Below, piece by piece: positions 46,263 to 57,514 of a stretch of DNA of 64,000 bases; positions within the stretch are counted from its first letter, which is position 1, and every line of letters starts with the position of its first letter. Source of the DNA: Heterotrichella gracilis (Eukaryota; Sar; Xanthophyceae; Tribonematales; Xanthonemataceae). The stretch spans positions 186,001 through 250,000 of the forward strand of contig JAULBX010025497.1 of the NCBI GenBank assembly GCA_032358255.1, in the 5' to 3' direction. The notes below the pieces were generated by a model. That model was not told the origin of the DNA, did not search any database, and saw only the letters and a program-made list of their open reading frames with translations. The position numbers were made by a program, and so were the translations under genes.

Positions 46263-47870
46263 CTACACCTCAGCAGAGCTTGTGAGCCTCCTGCCTACAT
46301 ATCTAGTGGTTGAGCGGTTGTGGAAGGCCTCAGCAAGCTGCCCCACGCCTTACATGGTGGGGTGGGTACCGCTCCCACCTAGCTACCCTTGAGTGTGAAG
46401 AGAGTTGTCCAAGGCTAGCGATATTACTAGGCAGGTAGATTAAAGTGATGCTGCAGCCAGGAAAATAAAGTTAGAAAAAACCCTCCTCATGGTGAGTGCC
46501 GCTCGCCATGCAGGCGCTTGCCATACAAAGCCATGCCTGCATGCCAAGCACACTCCAGGCCGTCAAGCCAAAGGTGATGACAGGATATGAATACACTAAT
46601 TGTGGTGCAGACAGGTATATACACTTGTTAGGTGATGTTATATGGTGCTTCCTGTCAGCTGGTTTGGGTTGAGTGAATTGGTTTGTGTGCAGTCCTGCCT
46701 GGCCATCTGCACGCCACTCTGCGCAGGAACCATGCTCCTGCCATCACCTCATTTCACTAAAAACGATCCAAAGAGACAGGTATGTGCCAGGACACGCGCA
46801 CCCATAACAATAAGCAGCACCTTGCAGTGCTTCATGCGCCGCTCAATTTGCATGGCCCCCCGCTGTAACAGCGCCCACACTTTGCGCTCACACACGCCTA
46901 AAAAAGCAGCTGTGTCTGGAAGAGCAGAGCTGTGCTTCAGCAGGAATTGATGTTTTGTGTGGGAAGCGCTTATCGCATTGAGGGCGGGGAGCCTGGCGCT
47001 GGGTGTGGCGGGTGAGGCGCACACATCCAAATGGGGTGCAGTGGGTGGGTTGGGGGGAATGGCTGGGTCACACGGTGCTGCATGTGATTTAAGTGGTGCA
47101 CTAAGCACCCGGATTAATGACACTGGGACTACACCATATGCCGCCGAGGTCCACATCCCTTCAGTTGGGGCTACCGAAAGAGGGTGGTGATTTGGTGTGT
47201 TGCGTTGGGGTAGACCGATTCTGTTGGTTGTGATATGCAAAGAAACTTGATACAAATTTACCCGTGCTTTGATGGTGGGGTTTTGCTTGATCGTGGGTTT
47301 GACACAGTGTGGGTGTGGCGCCGCAAGGGGGTGACATTACCAGCAACGCGGCATGGCGTTGTCAGACGCCACCAGGAGTTCTCAGGCACTGTCAATGACG
47401 AGAATATAATCCATCTCTGGGGTGTAAACACATTGGCATCAGTGACCAGAGGTTGAAGTTAAGTGGTTGGCCACGGGCTATCACGTGTGGCATCGCAAAT
47501 GAACTGAAACCCTAGGGTTGTGGAGTGGCCTCAGAAATGGGCACTCTTTGTTCTTGCACCTGCTTGCACCGTTCGTTTGTCCAAGGTTTGGAATACAAGA
47601 GGCATACCGTCCAGAATTACTCTCCACCTTTGCTAACAACCGCGCTTACCTCCGTTGTCTCATAACGGGTTGGCAGTCTGTTGTAGCACTTCAGATCACT
47701 CTTAGCCAACAGCTTCTATCGCTCAGCACAGCCGTGCAAACGCCTACCAAATCAGTCGCACACCCTTCTAATTGATAGGTTTACACCGCAGCTTGCCTTG
47801 CCCTTTTTATTGACTTTGCAGAGAACGACAAAGTAAGCGTTTCCTGACCGCCAGATCACCTCTTGACACA

Positions 47871-50201
47871 ATGGAGGGCAAGCAGGTCGTGGGCTTCCTC
47901 GGGCTAGGCATAATGGGCGAGGCCATGGCCAGCAACTTGTTGAAAAGTGACCTTTTCGCCGACGTCGTGGTCTGGAACCGTACGCTCTCCAAGGTTGGTG
48001 CACCGGTTCCCACGGGCCTCGTATGCATGCATGCCACAAAGCATACGCGTAGTGCCCAGACTGGGAACAGCGACGTTTTGCAGGCGCCTTTGGAGCGTTA
48101 CAGTCCTGTTCCCCGTCCAATCTGCAAGTGGGGTCGAAGCATGGAGCACGGATACAGTTTGCGCTTTTGGAATGACTAATACATGCCTGGTTCCCTTGCA
48201 GTGTGACACACTGGTATCCGAGGGGGCAAAGGTGGCACACACACCGGCTGAGGTGGTGGCACAGTGCGACCTGACCTTTGGCATGCTTGCTGACCCGTCA
48301 GCAGCAGAAAAGGCAAGTGCACCAGCGCCAGGAAGACAACCTGCAAACCCACTTTTACCACCTGTGACTTGCTGGGCGCTCCCTCTCAGATCGCATCCCT
48401 GCAACCTCCATGCCTCCAGGCTGTGCTTGTGTAACAAGTGTTTGCTGGTTGGGATCCCAGTTCGGCACCGGCCCTGAGTGGCTCCCACATGACTGTACCC
48501 AAAGCAAACCCTAGCATACCCTAATAAATACCCTTGTTTACGGCAGGTTGTGTTTGGCCCCCACGGTGTGCTTGAGGGGCTGCTGCCCGGCAAGGCCTAC
48601 ATCGACATGTCCACTGTGGATGCAGCCACATCCATGGCCATTGGGGAGGCGGTGGTGGCCAAGGGAGGCAGGTTCCTAGAGGTAGGTGGGGAGGGTGGTG
48701 GGACAGACAGGCGAGGCTTCATTGCAGGACCTGTGCAGGTGCTGGTATAAACGCTGTGAGAATGACATGTCAGGACCAGCATGGACAAGTCCTGAGGCGC
48801 AAATGCATCAGGAAACACCCATGGGCGGCAGCAAATCACAACTTCCACGCCACGCCACCCGCCACTGCACCCGTCACACCCCCACTGCGATGTGGATCAA
48901 CCTCCATCCAAACGCCCTGCCCCTTCCCCATTGCATGGTTCAATAAATGTGTATTGCTGACCCAACCTCCATGTTTAGATTTCTTCATTTCTGTACCATG
49001 TACCCTTTTTATTAACTGATTTAATCGTCTATTTCTGTATTCCCCCTTGATGTGCCCCACGCCCCCCAGGGCCCCGTATCGGGCAGCAAGAAGCCCGCCA
49101 TCGACGGCCAGCTGGTCATCCTGGCAGCAGGCGACCCAAGCGTGTACGCCGAGTGCAAGGCCGCCTTCGGTGTGATGGGCAAGCGCTCGTTCTTCCTGGG
49201 CGCCACGGGCGGCGGCGCGCGCATGAAGCTGGTGGTCAACATGGTCATGGGGTCCATGATGTCGGCTTTTTCGGAGGGCATGGCGCTGGCTGACAAGGCC
49301 GGTCTGCAGCAACAGGACCTCCTGGACGTGCTTGACCTGGGCGCCATCGCCAACGGCATGTTCAAGCTTAAGGGCCCGTCCATCATCAGCCACAGCTACC
49401 CGCCGGCGTTCCCGCTCAAGCACCAGCAGAAGGACATGCGGCTGGCGCTAGCGCTCGGGTGAGCGGGGCTAAGCACTTGCACGCATTCCAGCAGTACTGT
49501 TAGATCAGCAAGCAGCCTTGCACTTGCCATGCTAAGCCATTGCAATTCGGGCACTGTTTATGTCATCTTGCATGCCCCTGCTGGGTCAGGCCAGCTCATG
49601 TGGTCTTGGTCATCCATATCCCCATATCTGTTGTACCCCACCCAACAGCATGGGGTGAGCACGGCTTCATTGAAGGTGCAGCTGCACAGCTGCTGATGGG
49701 TGCAAGGCATTTTTTGCATGTGAATTGGGTCACACAAACTTGTGATGCCATGGCACTGGCTGCACCATCTCATCCACAGATGCTGAGGTCCCAGATAGCG
49801 CTGCCATACATGTGCCTGCGTTAGGAGGACATGCATGTGCCTGCATGTCCATGCGCCACATGGCATGAGCCTGCATTGTGAGTTACATGCTTAAAAGCTG
49901 CAGTCACTAAATGGTAGGCACTTGCGTGCCTGATCCCTACTTGCTCCACAACCTGCTGCTCCTCCCCTGACCCCCCTCACCCGCACCACCCCCGCAGCGA
50001 GTAATTAAATTTTAAACATTTTACTATGTCGTTTTTCCTCGCAGTGACGAGGTGAGCCAGCCGCTGCCTGTGGCCGCAGCTGCCAACGAGACCTACAAGG
50101 CAGCCAAGGCGCGCGGCTACGGCGACAAGGACTTTGGCGCGGTGTACGAGGCGGTGGCCACGCAGGCGGTGGATGAAATCTCCATTGTGCCTAAGCAATG
50201 A
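47871..50201 (+). CDS. GLYR1: Glyoxylate/succinic semialdehyde reductase (beta-hydroxyacid dehydrogenase family)
   Basis: Five exons: 47871-47993, 48202-48312, 48547-48681, 49070-49458 and 50045-50201 (TGA), 304 residues, phases consistent. The N-terminus VVGFLGLGIMGEAMASNLL carries the NADPH-binding GxGxxG loop and VVWNRTLSK. Then YIDMSTVDAATS, the substrate loop GPVSGSKKPAIDGQ, the catalytic-Lys region MKLVVNMVMGSMM, and SYPPAFPLKHQQKDMRLALALG with the second conserved Lys. The order and wording follow plant GLYR1, which reduces glyoxylate and succinic semialdehyde with NADPH. There is no transit extension, so a cytosolic location is likely. Intron 2 starts AAG|GCAAGT, a GC-AG intron; no GT donor nearby keeps the frame. 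Before exon 5, CCCGCAGCGAG at about 49993 imitates the true acceptor CTCGCAGTGACGAG. Confidence 0.95.
48311..48318 (+). other. GC-AG intron donor
   Basis: Exon 2 of the reductase ends at 48312 and the intron begins GCAAGT. The surrounding AAG|GCAAGT is the strong-consensus context typical of GC donors. Confidence 0.85.
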
Positions 50202-51319
50202 TGGCACTGCAACAGGCGGTTGTGGGGTGTGGATGTTTTCAATTGGGGACTGATAAGTTATTTTGCACTGATGAAACAGCACTGATATTTTAGTGACAGT
50301 TACCATACGGGGCATTCGTTGCAGCCTCCATCAGCTCACCGCATTTATTGCCCTTCAGGGATATCAGCACTCACACCCAGTTTTCACTCCACCATAGGGC
50401 CTCGGCACTCCAATCCCCATTTGCTCTGCATCCCCGTACATGGAGTACGGAGGCAGTGTGCGTAAATGCCATGCGATACGCTGCCTTCTCACCCCTTCAT
50501 CACACTTTCTCCCTAGGGGAATCCCTGACTGACTGCACATTGTTATTCTGAGGACAGAGTGCGTTGTTGCCATCTTGCAAGATGGGACATGTGCTGGTTC
50601 AGCCTAGGCCTTCAAAGCTTGGCATTGTTCTAAAAATTCTATCCTTATTTTCCATGGACTCAGCCAGACTTGGTAGCTTGTTACCCTGATTGGATCCGAG
50701 ACTCCCACGGTTTGCCAGATTGGGGTGGATGGCTCCTGAAATTTTTTTGAACAATGGGTGGGTGCCAAGTCGGACTTGTCCGTCAAGTACTTTGCCATTG
50801 CCAGTCGTTGGTTAATTACTATAGTAATCCCCATGAATGTTGCGTTAGGATGCGTAGGATGCCCAGAATATTCTCATGCTGACAATGCATTACTTTGGAA
50901 CCGTTCCGGTCAATGTAACATACATAGCGGCTAGGCAATTGCAGTAAAAGTTTACTGTAATAGACTCTGCGTAACGCATAAGAAACCACTGATCACGGTA
51001 CGCACCACATTAAAATTCTGAATCACACGTCAACGAGTTGTCACGAATATTTACCTTAAAGGTGTCAGCACAGACGTCTTGGATACACCATAGCACAACC
51101 AACGCGTGGACAACTAGATAGTGACCTCAATAACATTACAACATTCAAAGAGAGTGCCATTTCAGTCACACTGTAACCTTAGTATAGCAAAAATTGAACA
51201 AACTGGGTGTCACCTCACAACAGTGGGGATCACCCAGTATAATAAAAAAGTGGGGATCACCCAGCATAATAAAAAACACACCCATTCCATTTCCAACCCT
51301 CAAAACCCGCACCCGCGCC
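50202..51319. other. Convergent intergenic region
   Basis: Lies between the 3' ends of the reductase (+) and LRR (-) genes. No gene recognised. A 27-base tandem duplication is at 51223-51276. Confidence 0.6.
51223..51276. repeat. 27-base tandem duplication
   Basis: GTGGGGATCACCCAG followed by TATAATAAAAAA occurs twice head to tail with one difference (GTATAAT/GCATAAT), 44 bases beyond the LRR gene's stop codon. Confidence 0.95.
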
Positions 51320-54034
51320 CTAAAACCCACGGCACCGTGGATCGTGCGGCAGTATGTACAGCTGGTTGCTTGACGCGGTGTGCCAGCGCTGGCATGTGCC
51401 GCAGCGCTGCACATCAAAGTCATCAACGTCGCACTGCCTGCACACCAGCCGCGTCCTTGCAGGCGACTCCAGCATCTTCAAAAACTGCAAATACCCCACC
51501 AGCTGTCCCCCAAACGGCAGGTCAATGAGCTCCAAGCTCTGCACCCCACGCAGCGCATCCAGACCCTCAAAGCCCCCCTCCCAGTTGCAGCCCGGCCCGA
51601 TTGACAGGGAGTGCAGCTGCGGGCATGCCCTGTGGATGTGCGCCATGTGGCTGCTGTTCACCTCCATCCTTACCAGGCTGAGGTGCGTGAGGTGGGAGAA
51701 CACACACCCCGCCGCCGCATTCAAGGGGCAGCCCACCTGGCGCGCATGCTGCGCCATCCAGCCCAGCTCGGTACCCTCCAGGGTGAGGTGCTGCAGCCCA
51801 GCCAGGGTTGCCAGCGCAGGCATCGCCACCTCCCACCCGACAATCATCGCATTGGCTCTGATGCGCTCCAGCCCGGGGCACGTGGCGGGCACCACTGCCA
51901 GCACCTCGGCTTTGTCCAGTGCGGGCGCGCTGAAGTTGGTGGCCACAATGTCCAGCTCAGCGAGGGCGGTGTGCTTGCCCAGCGAGGTGCTGAGCCAGCG
52001 CAGGTCCATGTGGCGCAGCTCATCATGCAAATCTGCAAACACCCACATAAACCAACTTGTCGCCACAACGGGACAGGGACTATGCGCTATTTAAGCCTTG
52101 CACATGCACCACATTTGCCCCATGAACTGGCTGTGTACACGTTGACAATAGATCGAGCCATCAGGAACAAACCGAGCGGGCTTGAAACACACTTCCACCA
52201 GCCCTAGATCCCTGGACTTGAAATCCTCGACCCACCTCCGAAGCTCCACCTGTGGTCAGCCAGCTTCAGCACTTTCAGGTTCCCAAGGAACCTGAGCCCC
52301 CCCCGGGCCACCGCGATGTCCCCATCGCCCTCACGCAGGGTCCGCGACAGGTCAAGGCTGGTCAGGCTGGTGAGCTGGCCGATGCAGGCAACTGCTTTAG
52401 CGCCCATCTGCACCAGGGGCAAAACCACCATGTTAACGTGGTGTGGGAGGGGATGAACGGCTGGAACGGGCCGACAAGCAAGATGCCGTCCACCCCCGGA
52501 GTTGCCTATGGCAGAAATGCTGCGGTGGACACCCCATCATTATTCTGTTTCTGTTTCTGTTCAAGCAAGGTGGATGCTAAGCTTTGCGCACATGGACATG
52601 GGAGCTGGCAGGTGAGGGTGTGGGGGGTGTCAGGATTCGCAACACTCTGTGCTCTGCGCCAGGACACCGCCACAGTCGTGCCACACTAGCAAAGGTAGCA
52701 TGCCCATGCTGTGCCTCAGCAAGTGCCACAGCTGCAGCACCAGCACGCACCCCCTTGTGCAGGTAATGCAGGTTGAGCTCCTCCAGGGCGGTGAGGCGGG
52801 ACACCCCGCACAGCACCCCGTCCACACCGCCAGGGTGCCCCGGGTGCACCGACAGTCCCGGCAGGTGCAGCGCCTTGAGCCCTGTGAGGGACCACACGCC
52901 CTCCAGCCCTCCCCGCACGTTGCGCAGGCCTTTCAGTGCCAGGTAAGTTAGCTGGGTGAGGCCACTGAAGCCAAGCAGCACTGCACGCATGGGAGACACG
53001 GGTGTGAGCAGAGTGCGAGCCTGCACACGAATGGGGCATGTGGGCTCCCATGACACAGCAGCACATATGATCGGACAAGGTGAACAGGTGGTACAAGCGA
53101 TGCTAAGACCAAACTCGTTGATGCCACTTGCAAGACTGGCTGTTACAGCTGGCTGTACGTACTGCTCAAATGCTTGTAGCCAACTACTTGAGGGCTGCAC
53201 GCCAGTATGCCTGACAGTGTGCGCACCTTTATCTGAAAAGGTGAAGTCCATGTATCCCTCCGCGGCCCAGCCACCCAGTTCCAGTCGCCGCAGCGCAGCA
53301 CACTTCCCCAGCGCTGGCGTGAGGGGCACGGTGTGCGAGAGGCTCATGGTGAGGCGGGTCAGTGCAGTAAGGGAGGACACCAGGCCCCGCAGGCAGGGAG
53401 CGGTCAGCATATCCCCAGCCGCAGACAGGTCCAGCGCCTGCAGATGCCTGTGCACCACAAACCCCAGAGACAGTCAGAAGCTGCTTAAATACATATCTCA
53501 ACGTTTACGCCTTTGGCGTGCGCTTTCCTTCTCTTTTCTCAAACATCTCAACAGGGCAAGCAACAAAGAAGGGCACTGCACAGCACCAGGTGGCTCAGCC
53601 AGCAGTCTATGACACAGCCAAGGGCCACTGCCCACCTCAGCTTGGCGAGCACTGCAACGTCTTCTGTTGTAACAAGATCATAGGCCACGGCAGCCTGAAG
53701 GTCGAGGCTCTGCAGGCTGGGGAACGCCTGCGTCAGCTCGTCGGCATACAGCCTGTGTGGCTGCATGTGCGCCGTGCCCAGTGCCACGGCAGAGCGCCAC
53801 TGGCGACACACAAGGTGCATGCTCGCGGGGCAGCGCAGGCGACCGGCAACCTGCAAAGGGCCACAACACCGTTTGGTAGGTACAACCGTTGGTAGGTCTA
53901 TCCTATGCACAAGCAACCAGCAGTAAGCGCGCCAGCGTTACCTCAGCGACCAGGTCCGGGTCAAGGCTGGCCCAGCCGATGACGTGGGGTGCTTTCTCCA
54001 TATCAGGCGCGGGACCTGCGTTGGGCATCGCCAT
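51320..54034 (-). CDS. F-box-like leucine-rich repeat protein with C-terminal CxxC tail
   Basis: Six exons join in phase: 54034-53942, 53850-53636, 53447-53227, 52980-52751, 52407-52236 and 52032-51320 (TAG), 547 residues. The start is the first ATG after upstream GTG/TTG codons. Residues about 24-55 (DPDLVAEVAGRLRCPASM, LVCRQWRSAVALG) resemble an F-box helix bundle. Irregular leucine-rich repeats then fill most of the protein (FPSLQSLDLQAA, HLQALDLSAAGD, LTQLTYLALKGL, LKALHLPGLSV, LTSLTSLDLSRT, LQHLTLEGTEL, VQSLELIDLP). The C-terminus has CRQC...CGTC and two His, spaced like a small zinc-binding knuckle. An SCF-type ubiquitin ligase adaptor is the natural inference for F-box LRR proteins, but the F-box is weak. 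Confidence 0.85.
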
Positions 54035-54515
54035 CACAAGTGCTGAGACTGTTGGGTGCGGTGGAACGGCACGGGTTGCAGCAAGCTGAGTCAGGGGTGA
54101 GCGCAGTGGGCCATGCGAAGTGTAAGCGTTGGGTATTGGACTGCGATGCCTCGAGTTTAAAAGGTTAAATACCCTGTTTGTTCCAAAGGCCCTTGTCAAG
54201 GGCCGCCGAGTTCTAATGCATGCATATAAAGGGGAGTGTACGGATTGCGTTTCTACGGGTAAGTTCTTAGGTGCAGTTTCCTAGGAACTCCTGGGCAAAC
54301 GTCAAGAGTTCGTGCGGCGTGGCACGGGATACAAGTCAGTAAACTGTCAGCGTTGGTGTATCAATTGCCAGTGCGCTGAGTCCTTTGTATTGATTCGATT
54401 GCCTGCCACCACGTTGCAGGCTGGATAGTTCGGTTATTGTGGGCGATCTGCTTGGTCAGAACTATAGATCACAACCCCAACCCAACCAGCGTTGCCCCAG
54501 GGGTTGTCGTGAGGG
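54035..54515. promoter_or_regulatory. Bidirectional upstream region, LRR and ArfGAP genes
   Basis: The 481 bases between divergent start codons must hold both promoters. A TGCATGCA-type motif lies at about 54217. No TATA box is certain (TGCATATAAAGG at about 54221 is a candidate). Confidence 0.45.
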
Positions 54516-56094
54516 ATGGCCTCTCCGGACGCGCTGAAGCTGTTGCGGGAGGTTCAGAGCAAGCATGGCAACAGGGTGTGCGTGGATTGTGACACCAAGA
54601 ACCCGCAATGGGCCTCCGTGTCGTACGGCACGTTCATGTGTCTGGAGTGCAGTGGCAGGCATCGGGGGCTGGGCGTGCACATCAGCTTTGTGCGATCTGT
54701 CACGATGGACGCCTGGTCCCAAGACCAGCTGAAGAAGATGCAGCTGGGCGGCAACGACAACCTCAACGCCTTCCTGGACCAGTACGGCATTGGCAAGTAC
54801 ACTGACATCAGGGACAAGTACAATGCCAAGCCAGCGGAGTTCTTTCGGGACAGGATACGCGCAGAAATAGAGGGCAGGCCTTACACTGCTCCCTCTCCTG
54901 CAGAGTTCCAGGCCTCCAGCGGCAGACCCACCTCGGCTCCACGCGGTGGCAACAGCAGCAGCAACCGCCACCACCAATCAGCAAAGTCCCACGATGAGTG
55001 GGGCGACTGGGGGGAGACAGATATGCGCAACTCACAGTCAACCCCCAACCTGCGGGGGAACAGCAACGGGGACTACACAGCCACCCAGCTGGCGGCCTCC
55101 GCAGCTGGCAAAGACACCTTCTTTGCCAGAAGGATGGCTGAGAACGCCTCCAAGCCTGAGGGACTCCCACCCAACCAGGGCGGGAAGTACGTTGGCTTTG
55201 GGTCCACCCCTGCGCCTCCAGCCAGGAAGGACGGGGTGGAGGAGGTGACTGAGCTGTTTTCAAAGGGCTGGAGCTCCTTCACAACAGTGGCAGGTGAGAT
55301 AAAACCTCCATGTCAGCGCCTAGAATTACACGTGCGCTGGCGGCAATTGCTTCAGGTTCACTGCACTATTTCTGCCACTGAGCAGAGGTATAAGTCCTTG
55401 TTGCTGTTCAGTGGGTTGCCACCAACACGTGTGCTTACCACAAGTGGTCCAACTTCACTGCACTTAGCTTCAACTGAGCAGAGATCTAACATTTCTTTGC
55501 TTTCCTTGTGCAGGCAGTGCAGCCTCCAGCGCGTCCGTGGCCGTCTCCAAGGGCACCCAGTCCTTCTCAGCCACGCTGCAGGAGCACAAGGTTCAGGAGA
55601 GCCTGAGCCAGAGCGCCAAGGTGGTTGCGGAGAAGAGCAAGGAGGTCACCTCAAAGAGCTGGAGCCTGCTCAAGAGCGCATACGCGTCTGTCGCCTCCAC
55701 GGTGGAGACAGTGGCCAGGGACAATGGGCTCAACTTGGACCTGGGCAGCAAGAATGTGGCCGAGACGATGCACCAGCGCAACGGGGTCGAGGGGGGGTAT
55801 GGCCAGGCGCGGCTGTCTAGCACCTCCGAGGGGGGCTATGGGGGCAGCGACAGCTTCACTGGCTTTGCTGACGAGCCTGCTGCGGGCAGCAGCGGGTGGG
55901 ACAATGAGGGGGAGGCCAGCCAGCCAGCGGCATCGGGGCGGTCGGTATCGAGCAAGGGGAGGGCAACGGGGTCCAGCCAGTCCAGGGGTGGGCAGATCTC
56001 AAAGTCGGGCTCCAACGGGAGCTGGACTGGGTGGGAAGAGGAGCCTGCTGTCAAGCCCTCAGCCAACAAAGAGGACGACTGGGGCAGCTGGTAG
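54516..56094 (+). CDS. ArfGAP1-type Arf GTPase-activating protein
   Basis: Two exons, 54516-55293 and 55514-56094 (TAG), phase 1, 452 residues. The ArfGAP zinc finger occupies residues ~22-45 (C-V-D-C, then C-L-E-C after 16 residues), with the catalytic Arg region [19 protein letters not shown] and [14 protein letters not shown]. The start is the first ATG, a few residues before the conserved LKLLREVQ helix. Exon 2 begins with a long Ser/Thr-rich amphipathic region ([29 protein letters not shown]) like the curvature-sensing ALPS segments of ArfGAP1. The tail has several Trp/acidic motifs (WGDWGE, WDNEGE, WTGWEEE, DDWGSW) of the kind that bind coat adaptors. Known role: GTP hydrolysis on Arf1 during COPI vesicle traffic at the Golgi. 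Confidence 0.93.
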
Positions 56095-57514
56095 CCTGCA
56101 GCATAACCCTGCTGGGTTCTGGGGTTTGTGTTCACCCTTGGTTGTAGCTATGTGGGGCAGGTCTGGGTTTTCATAGCATGTGTGTTGAGAGGGTGCTGGG
56201 GCACCAGTGTGTTGCTGCTGCTTGCGGTTCCAGGCAAGCCAGATGGTGCAGGTCGGAACCTGCAGGGACTCGGTCCATCTTGTTGAAAGTGTAGCCATAG
56301 AGCAGACATTCTTTATTGTATGTGTTGGTGTTGGGTGTGCACGGCCTCCAAATTCATCTCTATCTAGCGGGTTTTTAGAGTGCTGTACAGCAACTTCGCC
56401 TTAGGCCAGGATTTTAGAGAGCATAGCAAGGCAGGGTAAATAGGCTAGTTAAGTTTAGGCTTGTGCCATTCAGGTGCCTCCCTTATCAATGTTGCTTCAG
56501 TGTAGCTGCCTAATCCTTGGCCCCTTGCTGTGCTCCATTGCCTGTGCTGTGGCATAAGGCTCAGTCTCTTACAGGAGTGCAACCGAGAGTACACTTGCGC
56601 CATGCTCTTTCAACGTCCAACTTGGCACTGTCGTGATCATTCCTGTAACAACCTACCTGGAAAACAAAATATGATGGAGGGCAGCACTGTATGCCACACA
56701 GTGCTCCACAGGTGACAAATGGTTGACAAGACCCCTGATTGGTCAAAAGGACAACTGTGTCTTTAGCCTCTGAGAGTATGCGTTGCAAGCGCAACCTTGG
56801 CCACAGAATGTGGTGAGCCATAGGAGGTTGCGTGCATCAACCCCGTATCCCTGAGGTGTGGATCCTGAGCACTGCTATCCGCTACTAGCAGGCTAGCAAC
56901 CCGGTGAGTGCCGAGGCTCGCTGGGTTCTGCACATGTGCCTGCACAACCCCAGTACTGGCATGCGAATAGTCCACACTGAAATATAGCAGCATCCTATGG
57001 TCAGCTTTGTTACAGCCTCAGGCTGTTTAACTTCTACTGTAAACAGGTTGGGGTCTATAAATGAACATGATCAGCGTGTCACGCAATAGTCAGGACCAAG
57101 GGAGGTCACGGGACAAATCCACCAATATTTGGTGCCAATCTTAATTTTGTAATAGGTCTGCTGTGATAAATCTGCACCCAAGGAAAGAAAGGTCACTGGC
57201 CACAAGCCTAATTGACGTCAAAGTTGACAATGGCAATCCAGAGAAGAAACTCCGGGAGCTCCAAAATGTTGCCTACCATCAACCCACCCACAGTCTACGG
57301 CATATGAGGGCCCACTAATATGTCAACACTTCACACACGACCAAGGCATCAGTGTGCTCATAGACCACATCACAGTGGTGGCAGCTTGACAAATGCTGCA
57401 ACGGATACTGACTGCTGGGAGGTAAATACCCGTGCTGCTGGGGGTGCAGCCCCGCGCACAAAGACTAAACCCTAAGCCCTAAGCCCTAAACGTCATTGGT
57501 TCGCCGCTACTTGA
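56095..57514. other. Convergent intergenic region
   Basis: Lies between the 3' ends of the ArfGAP (+) and NAMPT (-) genes; no gene recognised. It holds telomere-like repeats at 57465-57491. Confidence 0.6.
57465..57491. repeat. Telomere-like CCCTAAR repeats
   Basis: CTAAACCCTAAGCCCTAAGCCCTAAAC: four units with two CCCTAAG variants, 24 bases beyond the NAMPT stop codon. Confidence 0.85.

Noticed and set aside
47650-47663. Tiny first exon (ATGAGACAACGGAG before GTAAGC) for the unknown minus-strand gene.
   Set aside because: Too short to support from sequence alone and no phase-checked link to the next exon.
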